A program made the position numbers and the translations under genes. From Bacillota bacterium (GTDB lineage Bacteria > Bacillota > Clostridia > Lachnospirales > Lachnospiraceae): a stretch of 64,000 bases of DNA. How positions within the stretch are numbered: position 1 is the stretch's first letter; every line of letters starts with the position of its first letter. The notes under the pieces were generated by a model. The model saw only the letters and a program-made list of their open reading frames with translations. It did no database searches and had not been told where the DNA came from. Positions 43,172-50,986 of this stretch are shown here, in pieces. Location: NCBI GenBank assembly GCA_023437365.1, contig JAEZGK010000003.1, forward strand, positions 72,296 through 136,295, in the 5' to 3' direction.

Positions 43172-43200
43172 TTGACAAAATCTCCTTTTTATCATACTAT
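43172..43200 (+). promoter_or_regulatory. Strong promoter ahead of a short ORF and the ABC-F gene
   Basis: TTGACA (43172-43177), 17-bp spacer, TACTAT (43195-43200). Confidence 0.7.
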
Positions 43201-43255
43201 GTGGCGTAGAAGTATTATATATCTAATGATTGAAATGTATTTTCTGGAGGAAACA

Positions 43256-43369
43256 ATGTACGAAACACTTAAATGGATCAGATTTGAAGCTATCATGACA
43301 GCAATTTTACCGGTGAACGGGATAAGTGCGTCCAAAATTCATAGCTTCAGGCAAAATCCTATAAGTTAA
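43256..43369 (+). CDS. 37-codon ORF, possible leader peptide of the ABC-F gene
   Basis: It starts at an ATG 6 bp after TGGAGG (43246-43250), and the promoter at 43172 is 55 bp upstream. The product (MYETLKWIRF... ending FRQNPIS) is not recognised. It is followed 40 bp later by a terminator and then the ABC-F gene. ABC-F resistance genes are often controlled by translation of such short ORFs, so a leader role is plausible. The frame is open upstream to 43172, but that includes the promoter and is not used. Confidence 0.45.
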   Translation: MYETLKWIRFEAIMTAILPVNGISASKIHSFRQNPIS

Positions 43370-43409
43370 CCGGAGAATTCAGAATAATCAGAAGCATACT
43401 GATCATTGA

Positions 43410-43440
43410 AACCCAAGGCTTATTGGCTTTGGGTTTTTTT
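43410..43440 (+). terminator. Terminator between the short ORF and the ABC-F gene
   Basis: AACCCAAGGC (43410-43419) pairs with GCTTTGGGTT (43426-43435), one G-U, followed by five T. It could be the attenuator of the ABC-F gene. Confidence 0.8.
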
Positions 43441-43605
43441 ATGTAATAAGAAAGTGCGTCCTATTACATAAAAACGCTCCGCATAGCGAACAAGTTCGCT
43501 TTGGGATGCGCACCTCAGCGAATAAACGCTTATTGCATAAGCATTCGGAAGTTATTGCTTCGCAATCCGCTCGGGCGCGAAAGTGTCAGCGAGCTGACAC
43601 TTTGT
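43440..43605 (+). repeat. Modular intergenic repeat, copy 2
   Basis: The longest copy: ATGTAATA...TATTACAT arms, AAAACGCTC, a hairpin AGCGAACAAGTTCGCT (43484-43499), GGATGCGCACCTC, CGAATAAACGCTTAT, ATTGCTTCGCAAT, GCTCGGGCGCG and AAAGTGTCAG/CTGACACTTT. It begins inside the T-run of the terminator at 43410. Confidence 0.8.
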
Positions 43606-43709
43606 TATATCCTCCGACTGGTAAGTCTGAAGTTAGAAGAGTGTTGGAGCGCTTTAGGTGGGTGGGCGATGAACATACAGAGAATTTCGATAAATTGGAG
43701 GTTGTATTT

Positions 43710-45776
43710 ATGATAGAGTTAAGTGTGAACGGACTGACTAAGTTCTATGGAGCAACGAAATTATTTGAGAATATTTCATTTGAGGTCAAGACCGGAGAAA
43801 GGATTGGCCTGATCGGTCAAAACGGAAGCGGTAAAACTACAATTATGAAGATTTTGATGGGAAAAGAAGATTATCAGAACGGTGAGATTAGCCTAAGAAA
43901 GGGCAATCGAATCGGTTATCTGGATCAAATACCAAAATATGAGGAAAGCTTCAGTGTGATGGATGTATTAAGAATGGCTTTTGAACAGGTTGGCCTGCTG
44001 AAGCAGCAGATGGAGGAGCTGGAAGAGAAGATGACATACCTCTCCGGTGATGAGCTGGACTTTGTTGTCGGGCAATATGCAAAGCTAAGCGAACAGTTTG
44101 AATTTTTGCACGGCTATGAGATGGAGACTAAGCTGGATAAGATTACTGAGGGCTTGATGATTGACCAGCAGATGAGGGAATTGCCCTTTGAAAAACTAAG
44201 CGGCGGTGAACAGACGAGGGTCATTCTGGCAAAGATATTGTTAGAGGAACCGGATATTCTGCTTTTAGATGAGCCGACCAATCATCTGGATTTGATGACG
44301 ATTGAGTGGTTGGAAGGCTTTCTTAAAGACTATAAGGGAGCGGTATTGATTATATCTCATGACAGATATTTTTTGGATAGTGTAGTGGATAGGATTATTG
44401 AGCTTTTTGGTGATCATATCGAAGCATATCTGGGTAACTATAGCTATTACGTAGTGGAGAAGGAGCGAAGGTTTTTAATCGAGCTGAAGAATTATGAGAA
44501 TCAGCAAAAGAAAATTGAACGCATGGAAAATCAGATAGAACGTTATAGAATCTGGGGTGTGATGCGCGATAGTGAGAAGATGTTCAAGCGTGCGAAGGAA
44601 CTGGAGAAACGGCTGGAGAAGATCGAAGTAATGAAGCGGCCGATTTTCGAGCAGCGTAAGATACGGCTGAACCAGAATACGATGGGCCGGTCCGGCAAAA
44701 TGGTACTGGAGGTAAAAGCTTTAAGTAAAAGCTTTGATGGACTCAGACTTCTCTCCGATGTTAATTTTCAATTACTGTATCAGGATAGTGCCTGTATTAT
44801 CGGGGAAAACGGAAGCGGAAAGTCTACTCTTTTAAAGCTGATTCTCGGAGAAATAGAAGCGGACGAGGGAGTGATCAGACTAGGTGCACAGGTAGTCATT
44901 GGCTATTTGCCTCAGCAGGTAATCTATCCGGATGAGGAGCAGACAGTTCTGGAGTATTTTTCACGGCTGCACAACCTGTCCGGCGGAGCAGCCAGAGCTC
45001 AGCTGGCTAAGATACTGTTTTGCAATGAAGATGTGCATAAAAAGATTAAGTATCTTTCAGGCGGGGAGAAGAGCAGGCTTAGGCTGTGTTCCCTGACCTT
45101 TACCGGAGTGAATGTTCTAATCCTCGATGAACCTACCAATCATTTGGATGTAGATTCAAGAGAGGTCTTGGAGGAGACATTATCGGAATTTGAGGGAACA
45201 TTGCTGATGGTATCCCATGACAGGTATTTTATCTCGAAGCTGGCTGATAAGATCATCGTAATAGAAAATAATTCGGCTTTGGTTTATGAGGGTGATTTCG
45301 AATACTATCAATCGGAGCATAAGAAGTTGATGGAGAGAAGCGATACAGCAGGGAAGACAGATCAGCAGGGAAAAGCGCTAGTAAAATCAGAAGCACTAGC
45401 AAAATCTGAGGCACTAGCAAAATCAGAGGCACTAGCAAAATCAGAAGCACAAGCAAGATCAGAAGCACAAGCAAGATCAGAAGCACTAGCAAGATCAGAA
45501 GCACAAGTAAGGACAGAAGGTGAAAAACCTGCACAACAAGCTACTAAGGTAATCCAGGACAGCAGAAAGGAAAGGAAGAAAAACACTTACCACATCGATC
45601 GTCTCGAAAAGCTGATAGAAGATACGGAGAAGAAGCTTCAGGAGCTGCAAATAAGTATTGAGCGCTATAGTACAGATGGCCTTCGCCTCAATGAGCTATT
45701 CGAAGAAAAGATGAAATTAGAGACGGAGTTGGAAAACGCATATCACGCGTGGGGTGAATTACAGCTGCTATATTGA
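43710..45776 (+). CDS. ABC-F family ATPase (ribosome-associated) with hexapeptide repeats
   Basis: 688 residues, two ABC domains and no membrane part. Walker A GQNGSGKTT and GENGSGKST; signatures LSGGEQTR and LSGGEKSR; Walker B DEPTNHLD twice; the interdomain linker contains IERYRIWGVMRDSEKMFKRA. ABC-F proteins act at the ribosomal E site to relieve stalling or displace antibiotics; which subgroup this is cannot be decided by eye. After the second ABC comes a stretch of eight hexapeptides (45375-45518), then a coiled-coil tail. The start at 43710 has GGAGGT in front; the frame runs further upstream through the repeat but is not used. Confidence 0.88.
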   Translation: MIELSVNGLTKFYGATKLFENISFEVKTGERIGLIGQNGSGKTTIMKILMGKEDYQNGEISLRKGNRIGYLDQIPKYEESFSVMDVLRMAFEQVGLLKQQMEELEEKMTYLSGDELDFVVGQYAKLSEQFEFLHGYEMETKLDKITEGLMIDQQMRELPFEKLSGGEQTRVILAKILLEEPDILLLDEPTNHLDLMTIEWLEGFLKDYKGAVLIISHDRYFLDSVVDRIIELFGDHIEAYLGNYSYYVVEKERRFLIELKNYENQQKKIERMENQIERYRIWGVMRDSEKMFKRAKELEKRLEKIEVMKRPIFEQRKIRLNQNTMGRSGKMVLEVKALSKSFDGLRLLSDVNFQLLYQDSACIIGENGSGKSTLLKLILGEIEADEGVIRLGAQVVIGYLPQQVIYPDEEQTVLEYFSRLHNLSGGAARAQLAKILFCNEDVHKKIKYLSGGEKSRLRLCSLTFTGVNVLILDEPTNHLDVDSREVLEETLSEFEGTLLMVSHDRYFISKLADKIIVIENNSALVYEGDFEYYQSEHKKLMERSDTAGKTDQQGKALVKSEALAKSEALAKSEALAKSEAQARSEAQARSEALARSEAQVRTEGEKPAQQATKVIQDSRKERKKNTYHIDRLEKLIEDTEKKLQELQISIERYSTDGLRLNELFEEKMKLETELENAYHAWGELQLLY
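45375..45518 (+). repeat. Eight tandem 18-bp units inside the ABC-F gene
   Basis: Eight units of 18 bp resembling GCACTAGCAAAATCAGAA, in frame, encode ALAKSE-like hexapeptides (ALVKSE, ALAKSE three times, AQARSE twice, ALARSE, AQVRTE). They form a charged, helix-prone linker. Such arrays vary in copy number by slippage. Confidence 0.9.
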
Positions 45777-45826
45777 TACTATAGGTAGAGGAACACGATT
45801 ATTGTACAGGGCAGATATGAGCATAA

Positions 45827-45977
45827 GATTGAAATTAACACAACACAGAAATAAATAAGAGACTGAAATATGTAGAGCACTGAAATGTACAAAAGACTGA
45901 AGTATAATTACGACAGAAATAAAATCAAGACAGAAGTAAAATATAAGTTGAAGTACATCAAGACTGAGATGAAACAC
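45827..45977 (+). repeat. Nine tandem copies of a degenerate 16-17-bp repeat before queA
   Basis: Units start at 45827, 45844, 45861, 45878, 45895, 45912, 45929, 45946 and 45962, like GACTGAAATATGTAGAG and GACAGAAATAAAATCAA. The period is 17 bp (16 in the last two), with GA-tGAAaT as the common core. It does not code because 17 is not a multiple of three. Further similarity may extend left to about 45811. Confidence 0.75.
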
Positions 45978-46057
45978 ATGATTAAAATAAAGGGATGGAT
46001 TTTTCACTGTATTGGTTGTATAATCTTTTTCGTATCATTTTACAGATGGAGGCAATT

Positions 46058-47137
46058 TTGAAAACACAGGATTTTTATTATGATTTACCCGAAGAGCTAA
46101 TAGCGCAGGATCCCTTGGAGGACCGTTCCGGTTCCAGATTACTGGTACTGGACAAGGAAACCGGTGCGATAGAGCATAAAATATTCCATCAGATTACCCA
46201 GTATCTGCGTCCAAATGACTGTCTGGTAGTCAATAACACGAAGGTTATACCGGCACGTCTGATTGGTGAAAAGCTTCATGACACGAAAGCTGCAAGGACT
46301 GTCAGCAAGGCTGAGGAAGAATCATCTATCGTTCCGGGAGCGAGAATAGAGCTGTTATTATTAAAAAGAAGAGAAAACGACATCTGGGAGACCCTGGTGA
46401 AGCCGGGAAAGAAAGCCAGACCCGGTACAAAGATCAGCTTTGGAGACGGTCTTCTGACAGGGGAGATTACTGATATCCTGGAGGATGGGAATCGACTCGT
46501 CAAGTTCACCTACTCCGGGATTTTTGAAGAAATATTGGATCAGCTTGGACAGATGCCACTCCCTCATTATATTACACATCAACTGGCGGACAAGAACCGA
46601 TATCAGACAGTTTACGCAAAGTATGAAGGTTCGGCAGCTGCACCTACAGCAGGACTGCATTTTACCAGAGAACTATTGATGGAGATTGAGGAGCTGGGTA
46701 TACCGATTGCTAATGTTACCTTACATGTAGGGTTAGGAACCTTCCGTCCCGTGAAGGTGGAGAATGTACTTGAACATCACATGCATTCTGAATTTTATCA
46801 GGTTACAGAGGAAGCGGCAGCAATCATCAATGAGACCAAGAAAAAAGGGGGACGAGTGATCTGCGTAGGAACCACCAGCTGTAGAACCATAGAATCTGCA
46901 GCCGATGAAAACGGTGAGGTACAGGCAGGCAGCGGAGATACATCAATCTTTATCTATCCCGGTTACCGCTTTAAAGTATTAGATGCACTAATTACGAACT
47001 TTCATCTTCCCGAGTCCACACTGATGATGCTGGTGTCGGCACTGGCAGGACGCGAGCATATTATGAATGCGTATGAAGCTGCTGTAGAGGAACGCTATCG
47101 CTTCTTCAGTTTTGGTGATGCAATGCTGATCCAATAA
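46058..47137 (+). CDS. queA: S-adenosylmethionine:tRNA ribosyltransferase-isomerase
   Basis: Makes epoxyqueuosine in tRNA at position 34. About 359 residues. N-terminal signature FYYDLPEELIAQDPLEDRS, then VVNNTKVIPARLIG and PTAGLHFTRELL, VTLHVGLGTFRPV and TNFHLPESTLMMLV. The start is taken as TTG at 46058, 6-7 bp after GGAGG and matching the usual N-terminus of the family; an ATG at 46046 overlaps the ribosome site. tgt and queuosine synthesis genes are not in the window. Confidence 0.93.
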   Translation: MKTQDFYYDLPEELIAQDPLEDRSGSRLLVLDKETGAIEHKIFHQITQYLRPNDCLVVNNTKVIPARLIGEKLHDTKAARTVSKAEEESSIVPGARIELLLLKRRENDIWETLVKPGKKARPGTKISFGDGLLTGEITDILEDGNRLVKFTYSGIFEEILDQLGQMPLPHYITHQLADKNRYQTVYAKYEGSAAAPTAGLHFTRELLMEIEELGIPIANVTLHVGLGTFRPVKVENVLEHHMHSEFYQVTEEAAAIINETKKKGGRVICVGTTSCRTIESAADENGEVQAGSGDTSIFIYPGYRFKVLDALITNFHLPESTLMMLVSALAGREHIMNAYEAAVEERYRFFSFGDAMLIQ

Positions 47138-47242
47138 ATAGATAAGAACATAACTCCGATACAGTCATATGATAGGTGTATATAATAAAAAACCCAACCT
47201 TTCGGCTGTTAAAAAAAAATATACAATTTTTAAAAATAACTA

Positions 47243-47271
47243 TTGCAATTTGAAATAGACTGTGGTAAACT
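47243..47271 (+). promoter_or_regulatory. amt promoter
   Basis: TTGCAA (47243-47248), 17-bp spacer, TAAACT (47266-47271). The same pair of boxes is found before efp at 63392. Transcription would begin about 230 bp before the amt start codon. Confidence 0.6.
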
Positions 47272-47305
47272 CTCGTTTATAAATTTAATAGCGACGACGA
47301 CAATG

Positions 47306-47333
47306 AAGTCAAAGCATATTGCTTTGACTTTTT
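47306..47333 (+). terminator. amt leader hairpin 1
   Basis: AAGTCAAAGCA (47306-47316) pairs perfectly with TGCTTTGACTT (47320-47330), then TTTATCG. Lies in the leader of amt. An identical 18-mer (GACAATGAAGTCAAAGCA) opens hairpin 3. Confidence 0.7.
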
Positions 47334-47352
47334 ATCGTATATGGCAAAGAGG

Positions 47353-47389
47353 TCAAAACAGAAACTAATGTTCTGTTTTGATTTTTTTA
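47353..47389 (+). terminator. amt leader hairpin 2
   Basis: TCAAAACAGAA (47353-47363) pairs with TTCTGTTTTGA (47371-47381), then seven T. This is the clearest intrinsic terminator of the three. Confidence 0.8.
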
Positions 47390-47400
47390 TTTAAGACAAT

Positions 47401-47432
47401 GAAGTCAAAGCAGTTTTGCTTTGACTTCTTTT
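47401..47432 (+). terminator. amt leader hairpin 3
   Basis: GAAGTCAAAGCA (47401-47412) pairs with TGCTTTGACTTC (47417-47428), then TTTTCG. Near copy of hairpin 1, followed 68 bp later by the amt ribosome site. Confidence 0.7.
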
Positions 47433-47510
47433 CGCTTATTTGATAGGAAGGTTAAAAAGCACGTGTTGAGCGGGCTTTTCAATATAAAAAATTAATAGGA
47501 GGTATCATGT

Positions 47511-48863
47511 ATGGATGTGAAAGTAACCTTGGACACCTTATGGGTCCTAATAGCAGGAATTTTGGTATTTTTTATGAACTTGGGTTTTGCGTGTGTTGAA
47601 ACCGGGTTTGCGAGATCCAAAAATGCAGTAAACATTTTATCAAAGAATCTCATTGTATTTGCGGTATCCTCTCTAGGATTCCTATTGCTGGGCTTCGGAT
47701 TTATGTTTGGAGATGGAAATGGTTTTATTGGAATGAGCGGTCTGTTTTTATTAAGTGGTGCCGATACTTCACCTGCTACGAATGAAGCATATGAAGGAGT
47801 ATATTCTGCATTATCCTGGACTGGAGTTCCCTTGTATGCCAAATTCTTCTTTCAGCTTGTTTTCTGTGGAACAGCTGCTACCATCGTATCAGGTGCGGTT
47901 GCTGAACGTATTAAGTATATCTCCTTTATAGTATTTTCCTTTATGCTTACCTTAGTGATCTACCCAATTATCGGACATTGGATTTGGGGTGGTGGCTTCC
48001 TGGCACAGATGGGATTTTTTGATTTTGCCGGTGATACAGTAGTCCATTCTGTAGGTGGTTGGGCTGCATTGGCAGGTGTTATTGTTTTAGGCCCAAGAGT
48101 CGGTAAATACACCAAGGATAAAAAGATAAATCCTATTCCTGGTCATAATATGAGCTTGGCAGTTATAGGTCTATTTGTTCTTTGGTTGGGTTGGTTCGGC
48201 TTCAATCCAGGCTCCACCATGGCAGCAGATCCGACAGCTATTTCCCATATTCTGATGACTACTAATACAGCTGCAATTGTTGCGGTATTAACTTCTACTG
48301 CAACCTCATGGATAATCATTGGTAAACCGGATCTTGGTATGACAATCAATGGTTGCCTGGCTGGACTTGTTGCCATTACAGGCAGTTGCGCTTTTGTTAG
48401 TGTAACCAGCTCCATAATCATTGGTGCAATTGCAGGTGTTATTGTAGTACTTGCGGTAATAATGTTTGATAAGTTAAAGCTGGATGATCCGGTAGGTGCA
48501 TTGGCGGTTCACTTGATTAACGGTATCTTTGGAACCTTGGCAGTTGGTTTATTCGCGGAGGATGGTATCACTGGAGTCGCAACGGGCAATGGCTTATTTT
48601 ATGGTGGAGGCCTTAAGCTCTTAGGTGTTCAGGCATTAGGTATTCTTGCAGTAGGTGCATTTACCTTTGCGTCTTCTTTGACCGTATGGTTCTTAATTAA
48701 GAAAACCATAGGACTCAGGGTATCGGTACGTGAAGAAATCGAAGGACTGGATATTCACGAGCATGGCAATCAGGCATATCCGGAATTTCCTGCAAGAAAG
48801 CAGACCTATACCTTATTGGTGAAGGATATTCATGCAGATGAGAAGGAACGAAAGATTTATTAA
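47511..48863 (+). CDS. amt: Ammonium transporter
   Basis: Membrane channel of the Amt/Rh family. 450 residues with 11 membrane segments and no signal peptide. Family landmarks: FARSKNAVNILSKNL, the histidine pair as VVHSVGGWAALAG and LAVHLINGIFGTLA. The start at 47511 follows TAGGAGGT by 7 bp; another ATG four bases earlier is out of frame and ends soon. It is followed by a PII gene, the usual partner that blocks Amt when nitrogen is plentiful. Confidence 0.95.
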   Translation: MDVKVTLDTLWVLIAGILVFFMNLGFACVETGFARSKNAVNILSKNLIVFAVSSLGFLLLGFGFMFGDGNGFIGMSGLFLLSGADTSPATNEAYEGVYSALSWTGVPLYAKFFFQLVFCGTAATIVSGAVAERIKYISFIVFSFMLTLVIYPIIGHWIWGGGFLAQMGFFDFAGDTVVHSVGGWAALAGVIVLGPRVGKYTKDKKINPIPGHNMSLAVIGLFVLWLGWFGFNPGSTMAADPTAISHILMTTNTAAIVAVLTSTATSWIIIGKPDLGMTINGCLAGLVAITGSCAFVSVTSSIIIGAIAGVIVVLAVIMFDKLKLDDPVGALAVHLINGIFGTLAVGLFAEDGITGVATGNGLFYGGGLKLLGVQALGILAVGAFTFASSLTVWFLIKKTIGLRVSVREEIEGLDIHEHGNQAYPEFPARKQTYTLLVKDIHADEKERKIY

Positions 48864-48885
48864 TTGTTGAAAAATATCAATAAGA

Positions 48886-48972
48886 TTAAGGTGTCTAAAG
48901 GAACTATCTAACTTCTAGGTACCTATATTGCAAGACTAACCGGAAATTATTGAAGAGCCTTTGACACCTTAA
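48886..48972 (+). promoter_or_regulatory. Long-range inverted repeat between amt and glnK
   Basis: TTAAGGTGTCTAAAGG (48886-48901) can pair with CCTTTGACACCTTAA (48958-48972), with a 56-base loop that contains the TAGGTACCTA palindrome. No T-run follows. It may influence expression of glnK relative to amt. Confidence 0.4.
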
Positions 48973-48991
48973 AAAATAAGGAGGATACTTT

Positions 48992-49336
48992 ATGAAGCAT
49001 ATTAAGGCAATTATACAGCCTGATAAACTGGCTGATGTCAGAGCGGGTTTAGAGAAGACGAAATGCTACCGCGGAATTATCATTACTGATATAATGGGTC
49101 AGGGAACCCAGAAGGGCATTATCCAAGCATGGAGAGGTGAAAAATTCAGTACGGATTTAATTCCCAAGGTAGAAATTGATTTAATCGTAATGGATGAAGA
49201 CGTAAATGAGATTGTGAAGATTATCTATGACAATGCTCGTAGTGGGGAAATCGGAGACGGTAAGATATTCATTTATAATGTGGAAGAAGCAATCAGAATC
49301 AGAACAGGCGAGAAAGGAAATAGTGCTCTGGAATAA
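48992..49336 (+). CDS. glnK: PII nitrogen-regulatory protein (GlnK type)
   Basis: 114 residues. MKHIKAIIQPDKLADVRAGLE is a typical PII N-terminus. The T-loop, with sequence QGTQKGIIQAWRG, differs from the E. coli pattern (no Tyr51), so uridylylation there is unlikely. The C-terminal GDGKIFIYNVEEAIRIRTGE motif is conserved. It binds ATP/ADP and 2-oxoglutarate and regulates Amt. It follows amt with an AAGGAGG site. Confidence 0.93.
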   Translation: MKHIKAIIQPDKLADVRAGLEKTKCYRGIIITDIMGQGTQKGIIQAWRGEKFSTDLIPKVEIDLIVMDEDVNEIVKIIYDNARSGEIGDGKIFIYNVEEAIRIRTGEKGNSALE

Positions 49337-49350
49337 TATGTTTAAAAGAT

Positions 49351-49439
49351 AATCAGATATAGATCCGGGAGAAATTCCAAGAGACTCCTCCGCTGACTTG
49401 GCAGGAAGAATGGTAATTTCTCTCGGATTTTATCTGATT
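49351..49439. terminator. Terminator after glnK, shared with the convergent FAD gene
   Basis: Outer arms AATCAGATA (49351) and TATCTGATT (49431), inner arms ATCCGGGAGAAATT (49363-49376) and AATTTCTCTCGGAT (49415-49428). The tract TTTTATC interrupts the arms. Long stem suited to both directions. Confidence 0.65.
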
Positions 49440-49478
49440 CTGAAGGCAAATTTTACTATTAAGAACCGCAGAAATTGA

Positions 49479-50879
49479 TTATTTTGACATCTTGGCAAGA
49501 ATGCTTCTTGCTACACTGATACCGTTGGCAGATGCCTGTTGCAAACCTCTGGTTACAGCTGCCCCGTCTCCTATAGCACGGAGACCTTCAATACTGGTCT
49601 CAAAATCGGCATTTACCACGACCTTATTGGAATAGAATTTTACCTCAACCCCGTAAAGGAGGGTCTCATCGCTGGCAATACCGGGTGTAACCTTATCGAG
49701 AGCAAGGATCATTTCTTTGATATCGACCATAATTCTGTGGGGGAATACCAGCGATAAATCACCGGGGACGGCATCCTTCAGGGTGGGAATCAGATTATTT
49801 CTGCAAAGACGCTCTTCCGTAGTTCTTCTGCCTCTCTGGAAATCACCAAAGGTCTGAACCAGGATTCTACCACCGCAAAGCATATTGCTTAGCTGTGCGA
49901 TATGCTTGCCGTATTCGATTGGAGTCTTAAAAGGCTTCGTAAAGTTCTTGGACACCAGAATAGCAAAGTTGGTGTTATTGGTCTTGAACTCTTTGGATTT
50001 ATAAGCATGTCCATTAACCACAGCCAGGTTATTTTCATAATATTCTGTTGCTACCTCACCGGAGGGGTTCGTACAGAAGGTACGTACCTTGTCATCGAAG
50101 GTAGGAGTATAATAAACCAGCTTCGCTTCATAGAGGTTCTTATTCAGTAATTCCATAACCTCATCACGTACCTCAACTCTGACACCAATATCAACGGTTC
50201 CGACCTTCGTCTCAATTCCGTGCTCCTTGCAGATCTGGTTAAACCAGTCAGAACCCTCACGGCCGATTGCAGAAACGATCTCTTTGGCATAATAGGTATC
50301 TCCCTTGGAGGTTATGATACCTTTGGCTTTTTTATCCTCGATGGCAATATCCATAACCATCGTATGAAATATCATCTCCACACCTGAGGCCAGCAGATGT
50401 TCCTGTAGACGGGTATAGATTTTATAACCTTCTTCGGTTCCTAGATGACGGATGGGGCATTCGATGAGCTTTAGGTTCGCATTAATCGCACGCCTTCTGA
50501 TTTCACGTATCTCAGCTTCCTTATCGACACCGTATACGTTAGTATCGGCACCAAATTTTAAATAAATTTCATCCGATTCCTTGATTAATTCCATTGCTTT
50601 GCCATAACCCAAAAGATCCGGAAGAGTACCGCCTACATCAGGAGAGAGGGACAGCTTTCCGTCAGAAAATGCGCCTGCTCCGGCAAAACCGGTGGTGATG
50701 GCACAGGGCTGGCATCCGATACATTCCTTCGTGGTCCTCTTCGGACACATTCTCTTTTCGATTGGGCGACCCTTCTCCACTATCAGAATTTTTAAATCTT
50801 TATTTTCCTTGATTAATTCATAGGCACAAAAAATACCGGAAGGTCCGGCTCCTATGATTATGACATCGTAATTTGGCAT
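49479..50879 (-). CDS. Uncharacterised FAD-dependent dehydrogenase (COG2509-like)
   Basis: 466 residues. The FAD-binding Rossmann motif is at the N-terminus (VIIIGAGPSGIFCAYEL), followed by a Cys group at positions 45, 53, 56 and 59 (C-x7-C-x2-C-x2-C) and a C-terminal flavin motif RAIGDGAAVTRGLQQASANG. The function is unknown; it resembles the GidA/HI0933-type flavoproteins. The Cys set could bind a cluster or act in redox. Start at 50879 after AAAGGAG; three upstream codons in frame overlap the site. Confidence 0.82.
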   Translation of the reverse strand: MPNYDVIIIGAGPSGIFCAYELIKENKDLKILIVEKGRPIEKRMCPKRTTKECIGCQPCAITTGFAGAGAFSDGKLSLSPDVGGTLPDLLGYGKAMELIKESDEIYLKFGADTNVYGVDKEAEIREIRRRAINANLKLIECPIRHLGTEEGYKIYTRLQEHLLASGVEMIFHTMVMDIAIEDKKAKGIITSKGDTYYAKEIVSAIGREGSDWFNQICKEHGIETKVGTVDIGVRVEVRDEVMELLNKNLYEAKLVYYTPTFDDKVRTFCTNPSGEVATEYYENNLAVVNGHAYKSKEFKTNNTNFAILVSKNFTKPFKTPIEYGKHIAQLSNMLCGGRILVQTFGDFQRGRRTTEERLCRNNLIPTLKDAVPGDLSLVFPHRIMVDIKEMILALDKVTPGIASDETLLYGVEVKFYSNKVVVNADFETSIEGLRAIGDGAAVTRGLQQASANGISVARSILAKMSK

Positions 50880-50986
50880 CGACAACACTCCTTTATAGTT
50901 AACAAAGTGATTAACTGAGGATAGCTCAGCTGATATTATTACCTGCTGATCATTTTAACATAATTGATACTATTTTACAAGAAATT

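Noticed and set aside
43172..43255. Longer version of the short ORF at 43172
   Set aside because: The extra codons lie in the promoter and lack a ribosome site.
45253..45586. Two minus-strand ORFs opposite the ABC-F repeat
   Set aside because: They are the antisense of the 18-bp repeat (poly Leu/Val or poly Ala/Ser stretches), a shadow of the repeat and not a gene.
47138..47240. queA terminator AACCCAACC...
   Set aside because: The arms do not pair well on the plus strand; only a run of A follows on this strand.
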